DNA from: Salinarimonas sp.
GTDB taxonomy: Bacteria; Pseudomonadota; Alphaproteobacteria; Rhizobiales; Beijerinckiaceae
Length of the DNA stretch: 61,496 nucleotides
Direction: 5' to 3'
Assembly (NCBI GenBank): GCA_020832565.1
Contig: JAFIEI010000019.1
Coordinates: 1 to 61,496, forward strand
Positions 18,209 to 25,987 of this stretch are shown here, piece by piece (position 1 is the stretch's first letter; the number at the start of each line of letters is the position of its first letter). The position numbers and the translations under genes are program-made. The notes below the pieces were generated by a model. The model was given only the letters and a program-made list of their open reading frames with translations. It was not told the origin of the DNA and did no database searches.

Positions 18209-18988
18209 ATGCCGTCATCGACACACACTCTATGGAGACTTGGCCCCGGGGAAGGTGCACGCATCGCCGTCCTCGGCGCCTGCGGCGGCATCGGGCGCGC
18301 GCTTGTCGAGGCTCTATCCGTAACAGGCTGCCGGGTCTTTCCCCTCGATCTGCCCCGGTCGCTCGAAGCCGCACCGCCGGCATGCGACGAGGCGGGAATT
18401 CCCGTCGATGCGACCAGCGAAGCCTCCCTTGCCGATGCCTTCGCCATACTGGATGAGCGCGCAGGCGGGCTCGAGGGCTTCGTCCATCTGGCCGGCTTCA
18501 GCGCTGCCCCGGCGCCGCTTGCCCGGCAAACCCGCGCGGTCTTCGACGAGGTCGTCGCCGGCAATCTCGATTCGACCTTCCTCGCCACCCGCGCCGCGCT
18601 GCCCCTGCTGCATCGGGGAACCGAGCCCTCCCTCGTGCTCGCCTCCTCCGGGCTCGCGGTAAAGGCGACCCCGGGATATGGCCCCTATGCCGCCGCCAAG
18701 GCCGGCGTCATCGCCCTCACCCGTGTGCTCGCGATCGAGAACGCCCCGCAGATCCGCATCAACGCCGTCGCGCCGAGCGCCGTCGAAACGCCCTTCCTCG
18801 AAGGAGGCATGGGGCGCGATCCGCATGGACGCGGCTTTGACCGCGAAGGTTATGCGAAGACGATTCCACTGGGGCGGATTGCAACCGCCGACGACGTGGT
18901 CGGGCCGATGCTGTTTCTGCTCGGCCCGGCATCGCAATACATGACGGGGCAGGTGCTGCATGTGAACGGCGGTTCGCTGATGCCCTGA
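18209..18988 (+). CDS. Short-chain dehydrogenase/reductase
   Basis: A 259-residue SDR with the nucleotide loop LGACGGIGRALVEAL, a HLAGFSAAPAP segment in place of the NNAG stretch, catalytic Ser in LASSGLAV, the Tyr-Lys pair in YAAAK, and the C-terminal YMTGQVLHVNGG typical of the family. It lies just upstream of a GntR/HutC regulator in the same direction, so it may belong to the substrate pathway that this regulator controls. No TGTC-NN-GACA box was seen in front of it. The substrate is unknown. Confidence 0.85.
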   Translation: MPSSTHTLWRLGPGEGARIAVLGACGGIGRALVEALSVTGCRVFPLDLPRSLEAAPPACDEAGIPVDATSEASLADAFAILDERAGGLEGFVHLAGFSAAPAPLARQTRAVFDEVVAGNLDSTFLATRAALPLLHRGTEPSLVLASSGLAVKATPGYGPYAAAKAGVIALTRVLAIENAPQIRINAVAPSAVETPFLEGGMGRDPHGRGFDREGYAKTIPLGRIATADDVVGPMLFLLGPASQYMTGQVLHVNGGSLMP

Positions 18989-19100
18989 TGCGAGCAACGT
19001 GCGGGCCTTCAGTCTGATTCGCTGTCATAGAACGGCAGGTGTAGAATGGAGATGCCCGGAATTCTTGCATTCGCGGCGCTTTGCCCTTACCCGGATGACG

Positions 19101-19110
19101 TGTCGAGACA
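19101..19110. promoter_or_regulatory. TGTC-NN-GACA box upstream of the GntR gene (probable autoregulatory operator)
   Basis: TGTCGAGACA lies 11 bases before the GntR start codon. Its arms are identical to the TGTCCGGACA boxes at 24879, 29542 and 29713. A site so close to the start would block transcription or translation initiation, as expected for negative autoregulation. Confidence 0.6.
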
Positions 19111-19121
19111 GGCGGTCCAGG

Positions 19122-19868
19122 ATGAACGATATCGGTGAAACGCTGCCACGCTACATGCAGGTCATGCAGGTCCTGCGCGAGCGCATCGCGACGGGCGGCT
19201 ACGGCGTCGACACGCTGATCCCCACCGAGGCGGAACTCTGCGAGGAATTCTCCGTCAGCCGCTACACCATCCGCGAGGCGCTGCGGCGTCTCACGGAAGC
19301 CGGCTTCGTGGCGCGTCGACAAGGGTCGGGAACGCTGGTCATTGCCCAGGAGCCGGCAGGCAACTTCACGCACTCGATGCGTTCGCTGACGGAACTGTTT
19401 CAATATGCCGTCGATACCCGATTCGCCATCGACGAGATCGCACCGGTCGAGGTGGACAACGCCGCCGCAACCCTGATCGGCTGCGCCCCGGGTGACACCT
19501 GGCTGCGCGTGCAGGGCCTGCGCATGACCCGCGCGCAGGACGCAATCATCTGCCATACGACGGTCTTCATCGACATGCGCTTCGCCTGGCTGGAGCCGGA
19601 AATGCGCGATTGCGTCGGGCCGCTCTATGCGCTGATCGAGCGCCGCGCCGGCGTCCCGGTCGCGGAAGCCGTCCAGACGACCAATGCGGTTCCGGTCCCG
19701 GAGGCGATCCGCCCGCTCCTCGATATGCCCAAAGGCGCCTATGCGCTGCGGCTGGTGCGGCGCTATCTCGATCGCGATGGCGCGACCATGGTCGTCTCGA
19801 TCAACCACCACCCCGCCGATCGTTTCAGCTACACCATGCGCATCCGCCGCGATGCGCTGGAGGGATGA
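19122..19868 (+). CDS. GntR-family regulator, HutC/UTRA subfamily
   Basis: A 248-residue repressor-type protein. The N-terminal winged helix (YMQVMQVLRERIATGGY, then IPTEAELCEEFSVSRYTIRE and RLTEAGFVARRQGSGT) is followed by a UTRA effector domain from about residue 85 that ends RFSYTMRIRRDALEG. An upstream in-frame extension to 18999 exists, but MNDIGETLPRY at 19122 is the normal start. HutC-type regulators bind short TGT-N-ACA palindromes, and such boxes occur here and before three nearby transcription units, so it probably governs the catabolic region at 22.8-32.8 kb. Confidence 0.92.
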   Translation: MNDIGETLPRYMQVMQVLRERIATGGYGVDTLIPTEAELCEEFSVSRYTIREALRRLTEAGFVARRQGSGTLVIAQEPAGNFTHSMRSLTELFQYAVDTRFAIDEIAPVEVDNAAATLIGCAPGDTWLRVQGLRMTRAQDAIICHTTVFIDMRFAWLEPEMRDCVGPLYALIERRAGVPVAEAVQTTNAVPVPEAIRPLLDMPKGAYALRLVRRYLDRDGATMVVSINHHPADRFSYTMRIRRDALEG

Positions 19869-19875
19869 GGGCGCA

Positions 19876-20655
19876 TCACGCCTGCAGGACGTAGACGCGA
19901 AACGGCATCCACAGCCCCATCCCCATCATGATGAGGTTCTCGGTCAGAGAGACGAAGCCGAGCGGCACCTTGCTGTCGCCGCCGACGCAGGCGCATTTCA
20001 GCGCGCGCTTGTCGATATAGACGGCCTTGAAGACGGATATCGCTCCCACCGTCCCGATGAACAACGCGACAGGACCCGCCAGCCAGATCAGTGCCGAGGC
20101 CAGCATCAGGATGCCGGCGGCGGTCTCCGCGAAGGGATAGACATAGCCGTAGGGTACATAGCGGCGCGCCAGCAGATCGTAATTCAGGAACATGGTCGAG
20201 AAGCTCTCGACATCCTTGAGCTTCTGCAGCCCGAGCAGCACCATCGCCGTCGCGACGAAGATCTCGAAGGTGCGCAGGCTCGCCACCGGCCCCTCCATCC
20301 GCCAGCCGATCGCCAGCGCCATGGCGAAGGCGACAGCAAACAGGGCGATGACCGGGGTATAGGTGACGGCGTCCTCATCCTTCACCGCGAGCCCGAAATG
20401 AGCGCGCAGATCCTCGTATCCGCCGATACGTTTTCCGTCGATATAGGCCTGCGGCGTCGTCTTCACGCCTTCGCCCTGCATGAAGGCGTCGGTCTCCTCA
20501 CGCGTGCGCAGCGGGTGGTCCTCGACCTCGTATCCCTTACGCTGTAACATATCGAGGCTCTTGAGGCCGAACGGACAACGATGATCGGGCATGTCCTTGC
20601 GGTAGAGTTTCGCCGTCCGGGTCTTCGCATTGCCGGTATCGCTTCGTGCGTCCAT
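19876..20655 (-). CDS. Glutaredoxin-like domain fused to MauE/DoxX-type redox membrane domain
   Basis: A 259-residue fusion. Residues about 15-90 form a glutaredoxin-like fold with a single-cysteine active site CPFG (not CxxC), the cis-Pro in KTTPQAYIDG and the GGYEDL glutathione-binding segment. Residues about 95-255 hold four hydrophobic segments of the MauE/DoxX type, with a KCACVGGD cysteine pair before the last helix. The parts together suggest a membrane thiol-redox carrier, perhaps passing electrons to exported proteins; the partner is unknown. It is convergent with the GntR gene, 7 bases away. Confidence 0.8.
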   Translation of the reverse strand: MDARSDTGNAKTRTAKLYRKDMPDHRCPFGLKSLDMLQRKGYEVEDHPLRTREETDAFMQGEGVKTTPQAYIDGKRIGGYEDLRAHFGLAVKDEDAVTYTPVIALFAVAFAMALAIGWRMEGPVASLRTFEIFVATAMVLLGLQKLKDVESFSTMFLNYDLLARRYVPYGYVYPFAETAAGILMLASALIWLAGPVALFIGTVGAISVFKAVYIDKRALKCACVGGDSKVPLGFVSLTENLIMMGMGLWMPFRVYVLQA

Positions 20656-20882
20656 CGCGCATCCCCTTTCTGCCGCGAGAGCGCGGCTGCCGGGGAGTCA
20701 AAGCGTGGCAGGCGATGTGGTTCCGGGAGGCGGGGTGCCTCCGTCAATCACCGCCTGTCTTGAGCCCGCAATTGCCGCGCTTGTTAGATTGAGGGCAGAC
20801 AGCGGTCACCCCGAAACCGGCAAGTCGAATTTTGGGCCGACCCGTGAAGCTTCCCATGCAGTTGGTTCGGTACGCCGTGCAA

Positions 20883-20918
20883 CCGCCACCGGCGGGTTAT
20901 CTGGCCGAGAATCAGATA
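20883..20918 (-). terminator. Hairpins around the homocysteine-methyltransferase stop
   Basis: CCGCC/GGCGG (20883-20895, loop ACC) and TATCTG/CAGATA (20898-20903 with 20913-20918) are adjacent small stems at the 3' end of the gene on the minus strand. There is no strong T-run, so termination is only suggested. Nothing else is seen in 20656-20882. Confidence 0.35.
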
Positions 20919-21910
20919 GCCTTGCTCCGCACGGCACTCAGCTCACGGGCAATCGCATCGATGTGGCGCTCCCAGGTGCCACAGCACCCTCCCCAGATAT
21001 CGATGTGCGGATAGCGCCGGGCCAGAACTGCGATCATCCGACCCAACTCATCGGGATCACCCTCCTCGATATGATTGAGCTTGCACAACGCGATCTTGTC
21101 CATTTTTGCCGCATTGGGCCGGATTGCACGTATCCGCCTGCTCCAGTCTCCGACAGCCATCGCAGGCTCGAATTCGACCGGATGCGAGCAGTTGATGCCA
21201 TAGGAGTCCGGCTTCGCTGAGCCTGCCAGTGAATCGGTTGTCTCGATTGCCTCCCGCAGGGTGGAGCCCGAACGCAATTTTCGTTCACTGGTGAGCGTGA
21301 AATGCAGATTCAGAGGCAGCCCTGCACGAGCTGCAGCGCGACCCAGACCCACCGCCTCGGGAATGTTGTTGAAGGTGGCACCCCAGACGATGTCGACGCC
21401 GCACGTTTGGAGCGTCTCGAGCTGTACCGAATGATAGTCCTCCGCCTCCTCGGCGCTGATGTCGCGGTTTGCAAGATAAGCATCGCCGCGCGGGCCGACA
21501 CAGCCGCAGATCGCGATATCCGGCAATTGATCTTTGTAGGGTGCCGAGACCTCGCGCAGGAAATCGATGCAGCGATGCTGCATCTCGGCCAGGCCGTCGC
21601 GGGAATAGCCGAGCTTCGCCCCCCAATCGGGACTTGCCCTGTAGTCGAAGCCTGCAATCATGGCCCCGCATCCATGATAAGCGATAGTGTCGAGAAGCTT
21701 GCGGTACATGCCGCGCAGGTCCTTCACCGCAGCGGGTCTGTCCATGAGTTCGAACATCGCGAATTCCCGCAGTTCGTGACCGTAGCGAAACATGATTTCG
21801 GTCTCGGTACCCCCCTCGGTCAGGTATGTCAGCCCTGGAATACGCGCCTGAAACCTGGCGGCAGCGGGTCGGGTGACGCGTGCCGCCTCGCCCATCGTTT
21901 GGTGTGTCAT
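20912..21910 (-). CDS. Homocysteine S-methyltransferase family protein
   Basis: A 332-residue zinc-dependent methyltransferase barrel. The acceptor-activating zinc ligands are visible as Cys in GINCSHP and the CC pair in IWGGCCGTWERHI near the C-terminus. The N-terminus LTEGGTETEIMFRYG is a variant of the family's opening strand. ATG 21910 follows GGAGG with ideal spacing, so I chose it over the longer frame to 22000. The methyl donor could be S-methylmethionine, a betaine or another methylated compound. Base composition is lower in GC than the surroundings. It is divergent from a TetR gene. Confidence 0.85.
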   Translation of the reverse strand: MTHQTMGEAARVTRPAAARFQARIPGLTYLTEGGTETEIMFRYGHELREFAMFELMDRPAAVKDLRGMYRKLLDTIAYHGCGAMIAGFDYRASPDWGAKLGYSRDGLAEMQHRCIDFLREVSAPYKDQLPDIAICGCVGPRGDAYLANRDISAEEAEDYHSVQLETLQTCGVDIVWGATFNNIPEAVGLGRAAARAGLPLNLHFTLTSERKLRSGSTLREAIETTDSLAGSAKPDSYGINCSHPVEFEPAMAVGDWSRRIRAIRPNAAKMDKIALCKLNHIEEGDPDELGRMIAVLARRYPHIDIWGGCCGTWERHIDAIARELSAVRSKAI

Positions 21911-21985
21911 GGTGCGACCTCCGTCTAAAGGCATTGGCCTGCATTTTATGATTTCGGAGTCGCGTTCCTCTACTGTCGTTGCGGT

Positions 21986-22077
21986 ACGGTTCACCGTCAA
22001 ACCGTTTTGTGCATCAGTCTCAGAATGTTAGCATCGGGAATATCGCGCGGTGTGCCAAGCAACCACGCGATACCCGA
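21986..22077. promoter_or_regulatory. Two inverted repeats between the methyltransferase and TetR genes
   Basis: The first is ACGGTT (21986-21991), 8 bases, AACCGT (22000-22005). The second is TCGGG-AA-TATCGCG (22034-22047) facing CGCGATACCCGA (22066-22077), a 12-bp stem with a 2-base bulge. Either could be the operator of the adjacent TetR protein. The second would also fold as a leader hairpin in the TetR transcript. Confidence 0.5.
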
Positions 22078-22105
22078 AAGGAAAACCGACCACAGGTGCA
22101 CTCCC

Positions 22106-22777
22106 ATGACCCGTGCCAGCGTTACAAAGGGCGAGGAGACCCGGCAGCGGATCCTTGATGTCGCGCAGGCTGCTATCGTTGATAAGGGCTTCACCGGGAC
22201 TTCGATCGATGAATTGATCAGCGAATGCGGATTGTCGAAGGGCGGCTTCTTCTATCACTTTCGCGACAAGAACGACCTCGCGAGATCCCTTCTGCAGCGC
22301 TATATCGAAGAAGATGAACGGGTCTTCGACGAGGTGTTCGGTCGCGCAGCCGCGCTGGTAGACGACCCGCTCCAGAGATTCCTGTTGGGGCTGAGGTTCC
22401 TGGCCGACGTGATGGGCGATATGCCGAACGGGCACCCTGGCTGCCTTGTCGCGATCTCATGCTATCAGGAGCGGATATTCGACCAGGAACTCAAGAACCT
22501 CAACGCAAAGGCCGTATTGCAATGGCGCCAGAGGTTCCGGAATAGTCTGCAGGAGATCGCATTGCGGTATCAACCGCGCGAGCCGGTGGAGCTGGACGAG
22601 CTTGCCGACATGGTCTCGACCTTCCTCGAAGGCGGCATCGTTCTGTCCAAGGCGCTCAGGGATCCCGCTTCCCTGAGGCGCCAGATCCTGACTTTTCGCC
22701 TGTTGGTACAAGCGCTGTTTGTTCCAGCTCCCGAATCCGAGTCCAGGGAAGCACTGTCCTTTGGCGCCCGGAACTGA
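22106..22777 (+). CDS. TetR/AcrR-family regulator
   Basis: A 223-residue regulator. The helix-turn-helix domain occupies residues about 8-55 (TRQRILDVAQAAIVDKGFTGTSIDELISECGLSKGGFFYHFRDKNDL with normal TetR spacing), followed by an all-helical ligand domain of the TetR_C type (PNGHPGCLVAISCYQE). I chose ATG 22106; the frame extends upstream to 22007 but that part has no ribosome-binding site. It is divergent from the methyltransferase gene and so probably represses it. GC content is low for this window. Confidence 0.88.
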   Translation: MTRASVTKGEETRQRILDVAQAAIVDKGFTGTSIDELISECGLSKGGFFYHFRDKNDLARSLLQRYIEEDERVFDEVFGRAAALVDDPLQRFLLGLRFLADVMGDMPNGHPGCLVAISCYQERIFDQELKNLNAKAVLQWRQRFRNSLQEIALRYQPREPVELDELADMVSTFLEGGIVLSKALRDPASLRRQILTFRLLVQALFVPAPESESREALSFGARN

Positions 22778-22849
22778 TCTTTCCGAACGACGAGTTGCAA
22801 ACGCGACGCTGCGCGATTGCGAGCAAACACGGCAGCAACGCCCCCGCCA

Positions 22850-23602
22850 TCAATGCCTTGCCAGCAGCGTGCCATACCCCTGGATCTTGTCGGTGATGCC
22901 GTTCTGGCGCAGGGCCCACCAATAGGTCGCCGTGTTGATCGCGATCACCGGCTTGCCGAGCCAGAACTCGGCGATTCCGGCTACCCGCGCCATGGCGAGA
23001 TTGGTGCCCACCTGCACGATGGCGTCGACATCCGGTCCGTCCACTTCGTTGATGGCGTCGCGCAGCTCGGTTTCCGAGACATGGGCGATCAGCATCGGGC
23101 TCTTGCACTTGAGGCCCTTGAGATTGACGACCTCGAAGCCGCAATCGGTGAAGAACTTGCGCACCTGGACATCGCCGACGGGCATATAGGGCGTGATCAC
23201 GCCGAGCCGCTTGACGTTGTCATAGCAGCCGAGCGCCGCGCGGCAGGCATCCGAGCCCATCGCCACCTTCACGCCGGCGCGCTCCTCGACGCGCCGCTCC
23301 AGCTCGATCGAACCCTCAAGCCCGTCCCAGAAGGTCTCTGCCGACATGCCCATGACGAGATAATCCGGCCGGCAGGTCATCACTGCATCGACCGAATCCA
23401 TCAGCGCCGCGCGGATATCGTCCATCAGCCTGTTGAAATCCTCGTCGCTGGTGACCGGGTTGTCCGGAATCACGATGCGCGAGAAATGATTGGTCACGCC
23501 CACGGGACGCATCGCGTCGAATTCCGGCTGGACCGAGGTATTGGTGGAGGGGGCGATGACCCCGAATTTCATGCGGTAACCGAGACTGTCGACCATGGTC
23601 AT
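22850..23602 (-). CDS. Maleate isomerase / arylmalonate decarboxylase family protein lacking the catalytic cysteines
   Basis: A 250-residue Asp/Glu-racemase-fold protein (GVIAPSTNTSVQPEFD at the N-terminus; IAINTATYWWALRQNGI at the C-terminus). Family enzymes use one or two Cys as acid/base. Here the first position reads MGMSAETFWDG (residues 84-94), the second QVGTNLAMAR (197-206), and neither has Cys. The first motif resembles the Gly-x-Ser dioxyanion segment of arylmalonate decarboxylase rather than maleate isomerase. It is the second gene after the flavin monooxygenase, 26 bases apart, under the same GntR-type box. The reaction cannot be assigned. Confidence 0.78.
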   Translation of the reverse strand: MTMVDSLGYRMKFGVIAPSTNTSVQPEFDAMRPVGVTNHFSRIVIPDNPVTSDEDFNRLMDDIRAALMDSVDAVMTCRPDYLVMGMSAETFWDGLEGSIELERRVEERAGVKVAMGSDACRAALGCYDNVKRLGVITPYMPVGDVQVRKFFTDCGFEVVNLKGLKCKSPMLIAHVSETELRDAINEVDGPDVDAIVQVGTNLAMARVAGIAEFWLGKPVIAINTATYWWALRQNGITDKIQGYGTLLARH

Positions 23603-23628
23603 GCTCCCTTTTCGATTGTTTGTGACGA

Positions 23629-24825
23629 TCAGGCCACGTCTTCGAGATCACGCAGCGACTGGATCATCGAGGAGCGGCGCACGAAGGCGCGGTGGGCTGC
23701 CTCGTCGGTGACGGTCTGGCGCAGTTCGTCGTGATAGGCGCGGCGCGCCTGCGGGTCTTTCTCGTTGAGGATCTTGCGATTGCGCAGGGCCTGGGCCTGG
23801 ACGGTCTCGATCGCCACCTTGCGGCGCTGGCGCTCATAGCGTCCGATCGTCTCCAGCGGCGCGCCGTGCCAGACGGCGGTGAGCTTCTCGCCAAGATTCA
23901 TGGCGTCGTGGATGCCGCCATTCATCCCCATCCCGCCGAGCGGATTGTTGAGATGCGCGGCATCGCCGGCGAGGAAGATGCGCCCGGCCACATAACGATC
24001 GGCGACGCGCTCATGCACCCGGTAATCGGTCTTGTGGACGATCTCGTAGGGCGCCTCGCGCGGCAGCAGCGCCTGGAGCCGCTCCTCGATGCGCTCCGGC
24101 GCCTTCATTGATTCCGGGGTCTCGTTATCCTCGGTGGGAAAAAGAACGCGCCACAGCGTCGGCGTGCGCAGCAACACCACCCATTCGTCCGGATCGCTGA
24201 TATAGGCGATGTTGGTCAGATCCGGGATGGCCGAGCCGAAATCGAAGGTCGTCGAGAAGGTCAGGAAGATCTCGGGGATGGTCATGCCCTCGAAGTTCGC
24301 GCCGATCTGCTTGCGCACCACCGAGCGCGCCCCGTCGGTCCCGATCAGGAAACGCCCGCGCAATTCCTCGCGATGCCCGTCCCCGTCGGCGATGACGAGG
24401 CGCACGCCGTCATCGTCCTGGCTGGCTTCGAGAGCTTGCCAGCCATAACGCAGTTCGACCTTGCCCTCGCTTTCGAGCTTCTCGCGCAGAAGCCGCGCGA
24501 GCTTCCACTGCTCGCATTGCAACCGATAGGGATGGCGCGTCTCATCCGCGAGCAGCCCGAGATCGAAGGTGGCGATGACGCCCTCCTTGCGGTCGCGGAA
24601 CTGCCATTGCGGGCAGATCAGCCCCTGTTCGACGCATTTCTCGGCGATGCCGAACCGGTCAAGCATATCCAGCGTCGGCGGATGGAAGGTCGAGGCGCGC
24701 AGATCCGTCGGTACATCCGTGTTCGCCTCAATCAGCGTCACCGGAATGCCCTCATCCGCCAGATACGCCGCCGCCGTCATACCGACCGGCCCGCCTCCGA
24801 CGATCAGAACGCCTCTGTCACTCAT
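23629..24825 (-). CDS. FAD-dependent aromatic monooxygenase (class A)
   Basis: A 398-residue flavoprotein hydroxylase. It has the GxGxxG FAD motif at residues 10-15 (VGGGPVG), the DG motif (LIGTDGARSVVRKQIG) and the second FAD/GD motif (GRIFLAGDAAHLNNPLGGMGMN), in the order expected of phenol- and hydroxybenzoate-type hydroxylases using NAD(P)H and O2. It is first in a two-gene operon with the isomerase-family gene, 54 bases downstream of a TGTCCGGACA box. The substrate is unknown; the context suggests an aromatic ring or heterocycle. Confidence 0.9.
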   Translation of the reverse strand: MSDRGVLIVGGGPVGMTAAAYLADEGIPVTLIEANTDVPTDLRASTFHPPTLDMLDRFGIAEKCVEQGLICPQWQFRDRKEGVIATFDLGLLADETRHPYRLQCEQWKLARLLREKLESEGKVELRYGWQALEASQDDDGVRLVIADGDGHREELRGRFLIGTDGARSVVRKQIGANFEGMTIPEIFLTFSTTFDFGSAIPDLTNIAYISDPDEWVVLLRTPTLWRVLFPTEDNETPESMKAPERIEERLQALLPREAPYEIVHKTDYRVHERVADRYVAGRIFLAGDAAHLNNPLGGMGMNGGIHDAMNLGEKLTAVWHGAPLETIGRYERQRRKVAIETVQAQALRNRKILNEKDPQARRAYHDELRQTVTDEAAHRAFVRRSSMIQSLRDLEDVA

Positions 24826-24878
24826 GCCGCGATCCCCTCGCTGTGATGCGCAATGCGCGTTGTTCCAAATCCAGTATA

Positions 24879-24888
24879 TGTCCGGACA
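24879..24888. promoter_or_regulatory. TGTCCGGACA operator before the monooxygenase operon
   Basis: A perfect 10-bp palindrome, identical to the boxes at 29542 and 29713, centred about 58 bases upstream of the monooxygenase start. The position fits a promoter-overlapping GntR/HutC operator. Confidence 0.65.
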
Positions 24889-24929
24889 AATTCATGCGTC
24901 CAGAGCAAGGTATTTCGATGGCGCCACAA

Positions 24930-24980
24930 ACCGCGCCAGGCCTCCCTCCCCAGCGGGGAGGGATTAAGGGTGGGGAGAGA
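24930..24980 (+). repeat. Interspersed palindromic repeat, copy 3
   Basis: TCCCTCCCC (24943-24951), loop AGC, GGGGAGGGA (24955-24963), then TTAAGGGTGGGG. Same orientation as copy 1. Confidence 0.75.
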
Positions 24981-25022
24981 CGCGCGCCTCATGCGCTGCC
25001 GTCGATGATTTTGCTCGCGGGT

Positions 25023-25057
25023 AACCCCACCCTTGATCCCTCCCCTGAGGGGAGGGA
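25023..25057 (-). repeat. Interspersed palindromic repeat, copy 4 (inverted)
   Basis: ACCCCACCCTTGA followed by TCCCTCCCC (25037-25045), loop TGA, GGGGAGGGA (25049-25057). It is inverted relative to copy 3, so copies 3 and 4 again form a facing pair. Confidence 0.75.
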
Positions 25058-25059
25058 AA

Positions 25060-25108
25060 ACGCGGCCTTCATGAAACGCTCGCCGAGCCTCCCTCCCGGG
25101 GGGAGGGA
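25060..25108 (+). repeat. Interspersed palindromic repeat, copy 5 (truncated)
   Basis: TCCCTCCC (25090-25097), GGG, GGGAGGGA (25101-25108), without the GGGTGGGGT tail. Its left flank CTTCATGAAACGCTCGCC closely matches the reverse complement of the flank of copy 6, which shows that the repeat unit extends beyond the palindrome. Confidence 0.65.
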
Positions 25109-25153
25109 AAGTGCGCGCTGAACCCGCCGATACGAATGCATTCACCTCCCCCA

Positions 25154-25987
25154 TCACATGATCGCCGGTTTCTCGACCGGTGCGCTGCGGGCCAACTGCA
25201 CCGCCTCATCGGCGGGAAGGGTGTCGTCCCAGAGCCTTGCGATATAGCGCGCGCCTGTATGACCATTTGACTCATCGGCACTCAGCCATAATGCCGGGGC
25301 GCGCATGATCGCCGGCGAAAGCAGATTGCCGTCGGCGCCCTTCTTGCCCGGGCCGTCGGGCAGGAGTGCGGTATCCGCCGCACCGCCGGGCAGGAGCACG
25401 TTGACGTCGACACCCGTCCCCGCCAGATCCTGCGCGAAGACACGCGAGGCGGCTTCCATCGCCGCCTTGGACGGGCCGTAGGGCGCGTAGCCGCGCCGCA
25501 CCATGGTCTGGTCACTGGTGGAGATGTTGATGATCTTGCCGAAGCCGCGCGCGATCATGCCCGGCGCGACGGCGCGGCTCATGTGGAACATGCCGTTGAG
25601 ATTGGCCGTGACGATCTCGGCCCAGGCCTGCGGATCCGTCTCCCAGAAACGCGTCGGCTCGCGGTTATAGGTCTCGCTGACCAGCCGCATGCCGCGTCCG
25701 GCATTGTTGATCAGCACCGCAACAGGGCCGAGATCCGCCGCAACGCGCGCGACGAGGTCCGTGCAGGCTTGCGCATCGCCGACATCGCAGGTCAGCGGCA
25801 TCATCCGCCCCGGCAGCCCGGCAGCCTGCGCCGCCGTAGCATCGAGCTCGCCACTCGCCCGGGCGCCCGTGATCGCGACATGCGCCCCCTCCTCCGCCAG
25901 CGCGAGCGCCATTTCGCGCCCCAGCCCGCGACCGCCGCCGGTGACGATCACGACGCGGCCTCGCAGTGACGGATAGCGCATCGCCAT
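25154..25987 (-). CDS. Short-chain dehydrogenase/reductase
   Basis: A 277-residue SDR: TGGGRGLGREMALAL cofactor loop, VLINNAGRGM, catalytic Ser in NISTSDQ, Tyr-Lys in YAPYGPSKAAM, and a C-terminal extension (WLSADESNGHTGARYIARLWD) common in broad-substrate SDRs. I place the start at ATG 25987, whose A is shared with the stop codon of the upstream isomerase gene (TGATG), implying translational coupling. It is the last gene of the CoA-transferase, aldehyde dehydrogenase, isomerase, SDR operon. Confidence 0.88.
   Translation of the reverse strand: MAMRYPSLRGRVVIVTGGGRGLGREMALALAEEGAHVAITGARASGELDATAAQAAGLPGRMMPLTCDVGDAQACTDLVARVAADLGPVAVLINNAGRGMRLVSETYNREPTRFWETDPQAWAEIVTANLNGMFHMSRAVAPGMIARGFGKIINISTSDQTMVRRGYAPYGPSKAAMEAASRVFAQDLAGTGVDVNVLLPGGAADTALLPDGPGKKGADGNLLSPAIMRAPALWLSADESNGHTGARYIARLWDDTLPADEAVQLARSAPVEKPAIM

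Larger units (their letters stand above)
24826..25153. promoter_or_regulatory. 328-base intergenic region: monooxygenase promoter plus repeat cluster
   Basis: The left part holds the upstream region of the monooxygenase operon with the GntR-type box. The right part is filled by three copies of the interspersed palindromic repeat. No gene is seen in it. Confidence 0.6.

Noticed and set aside
21911-22105. S-adenosylmethionine or related riboswitch upstream of the homocysteine-methyltransferase gene
   Set aside because: No conserved SAM or SAH riboswitch core could be matched by eye; only simple dyads are present.
24930-25108. CRISPR array suspected from repeated CCTCCCTCCCC elements
   Set aside because: The copies are in alternating orientation with irregular spacing, and each is itself palindromic. 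There are no unique spacers of constant length and no cas genes.
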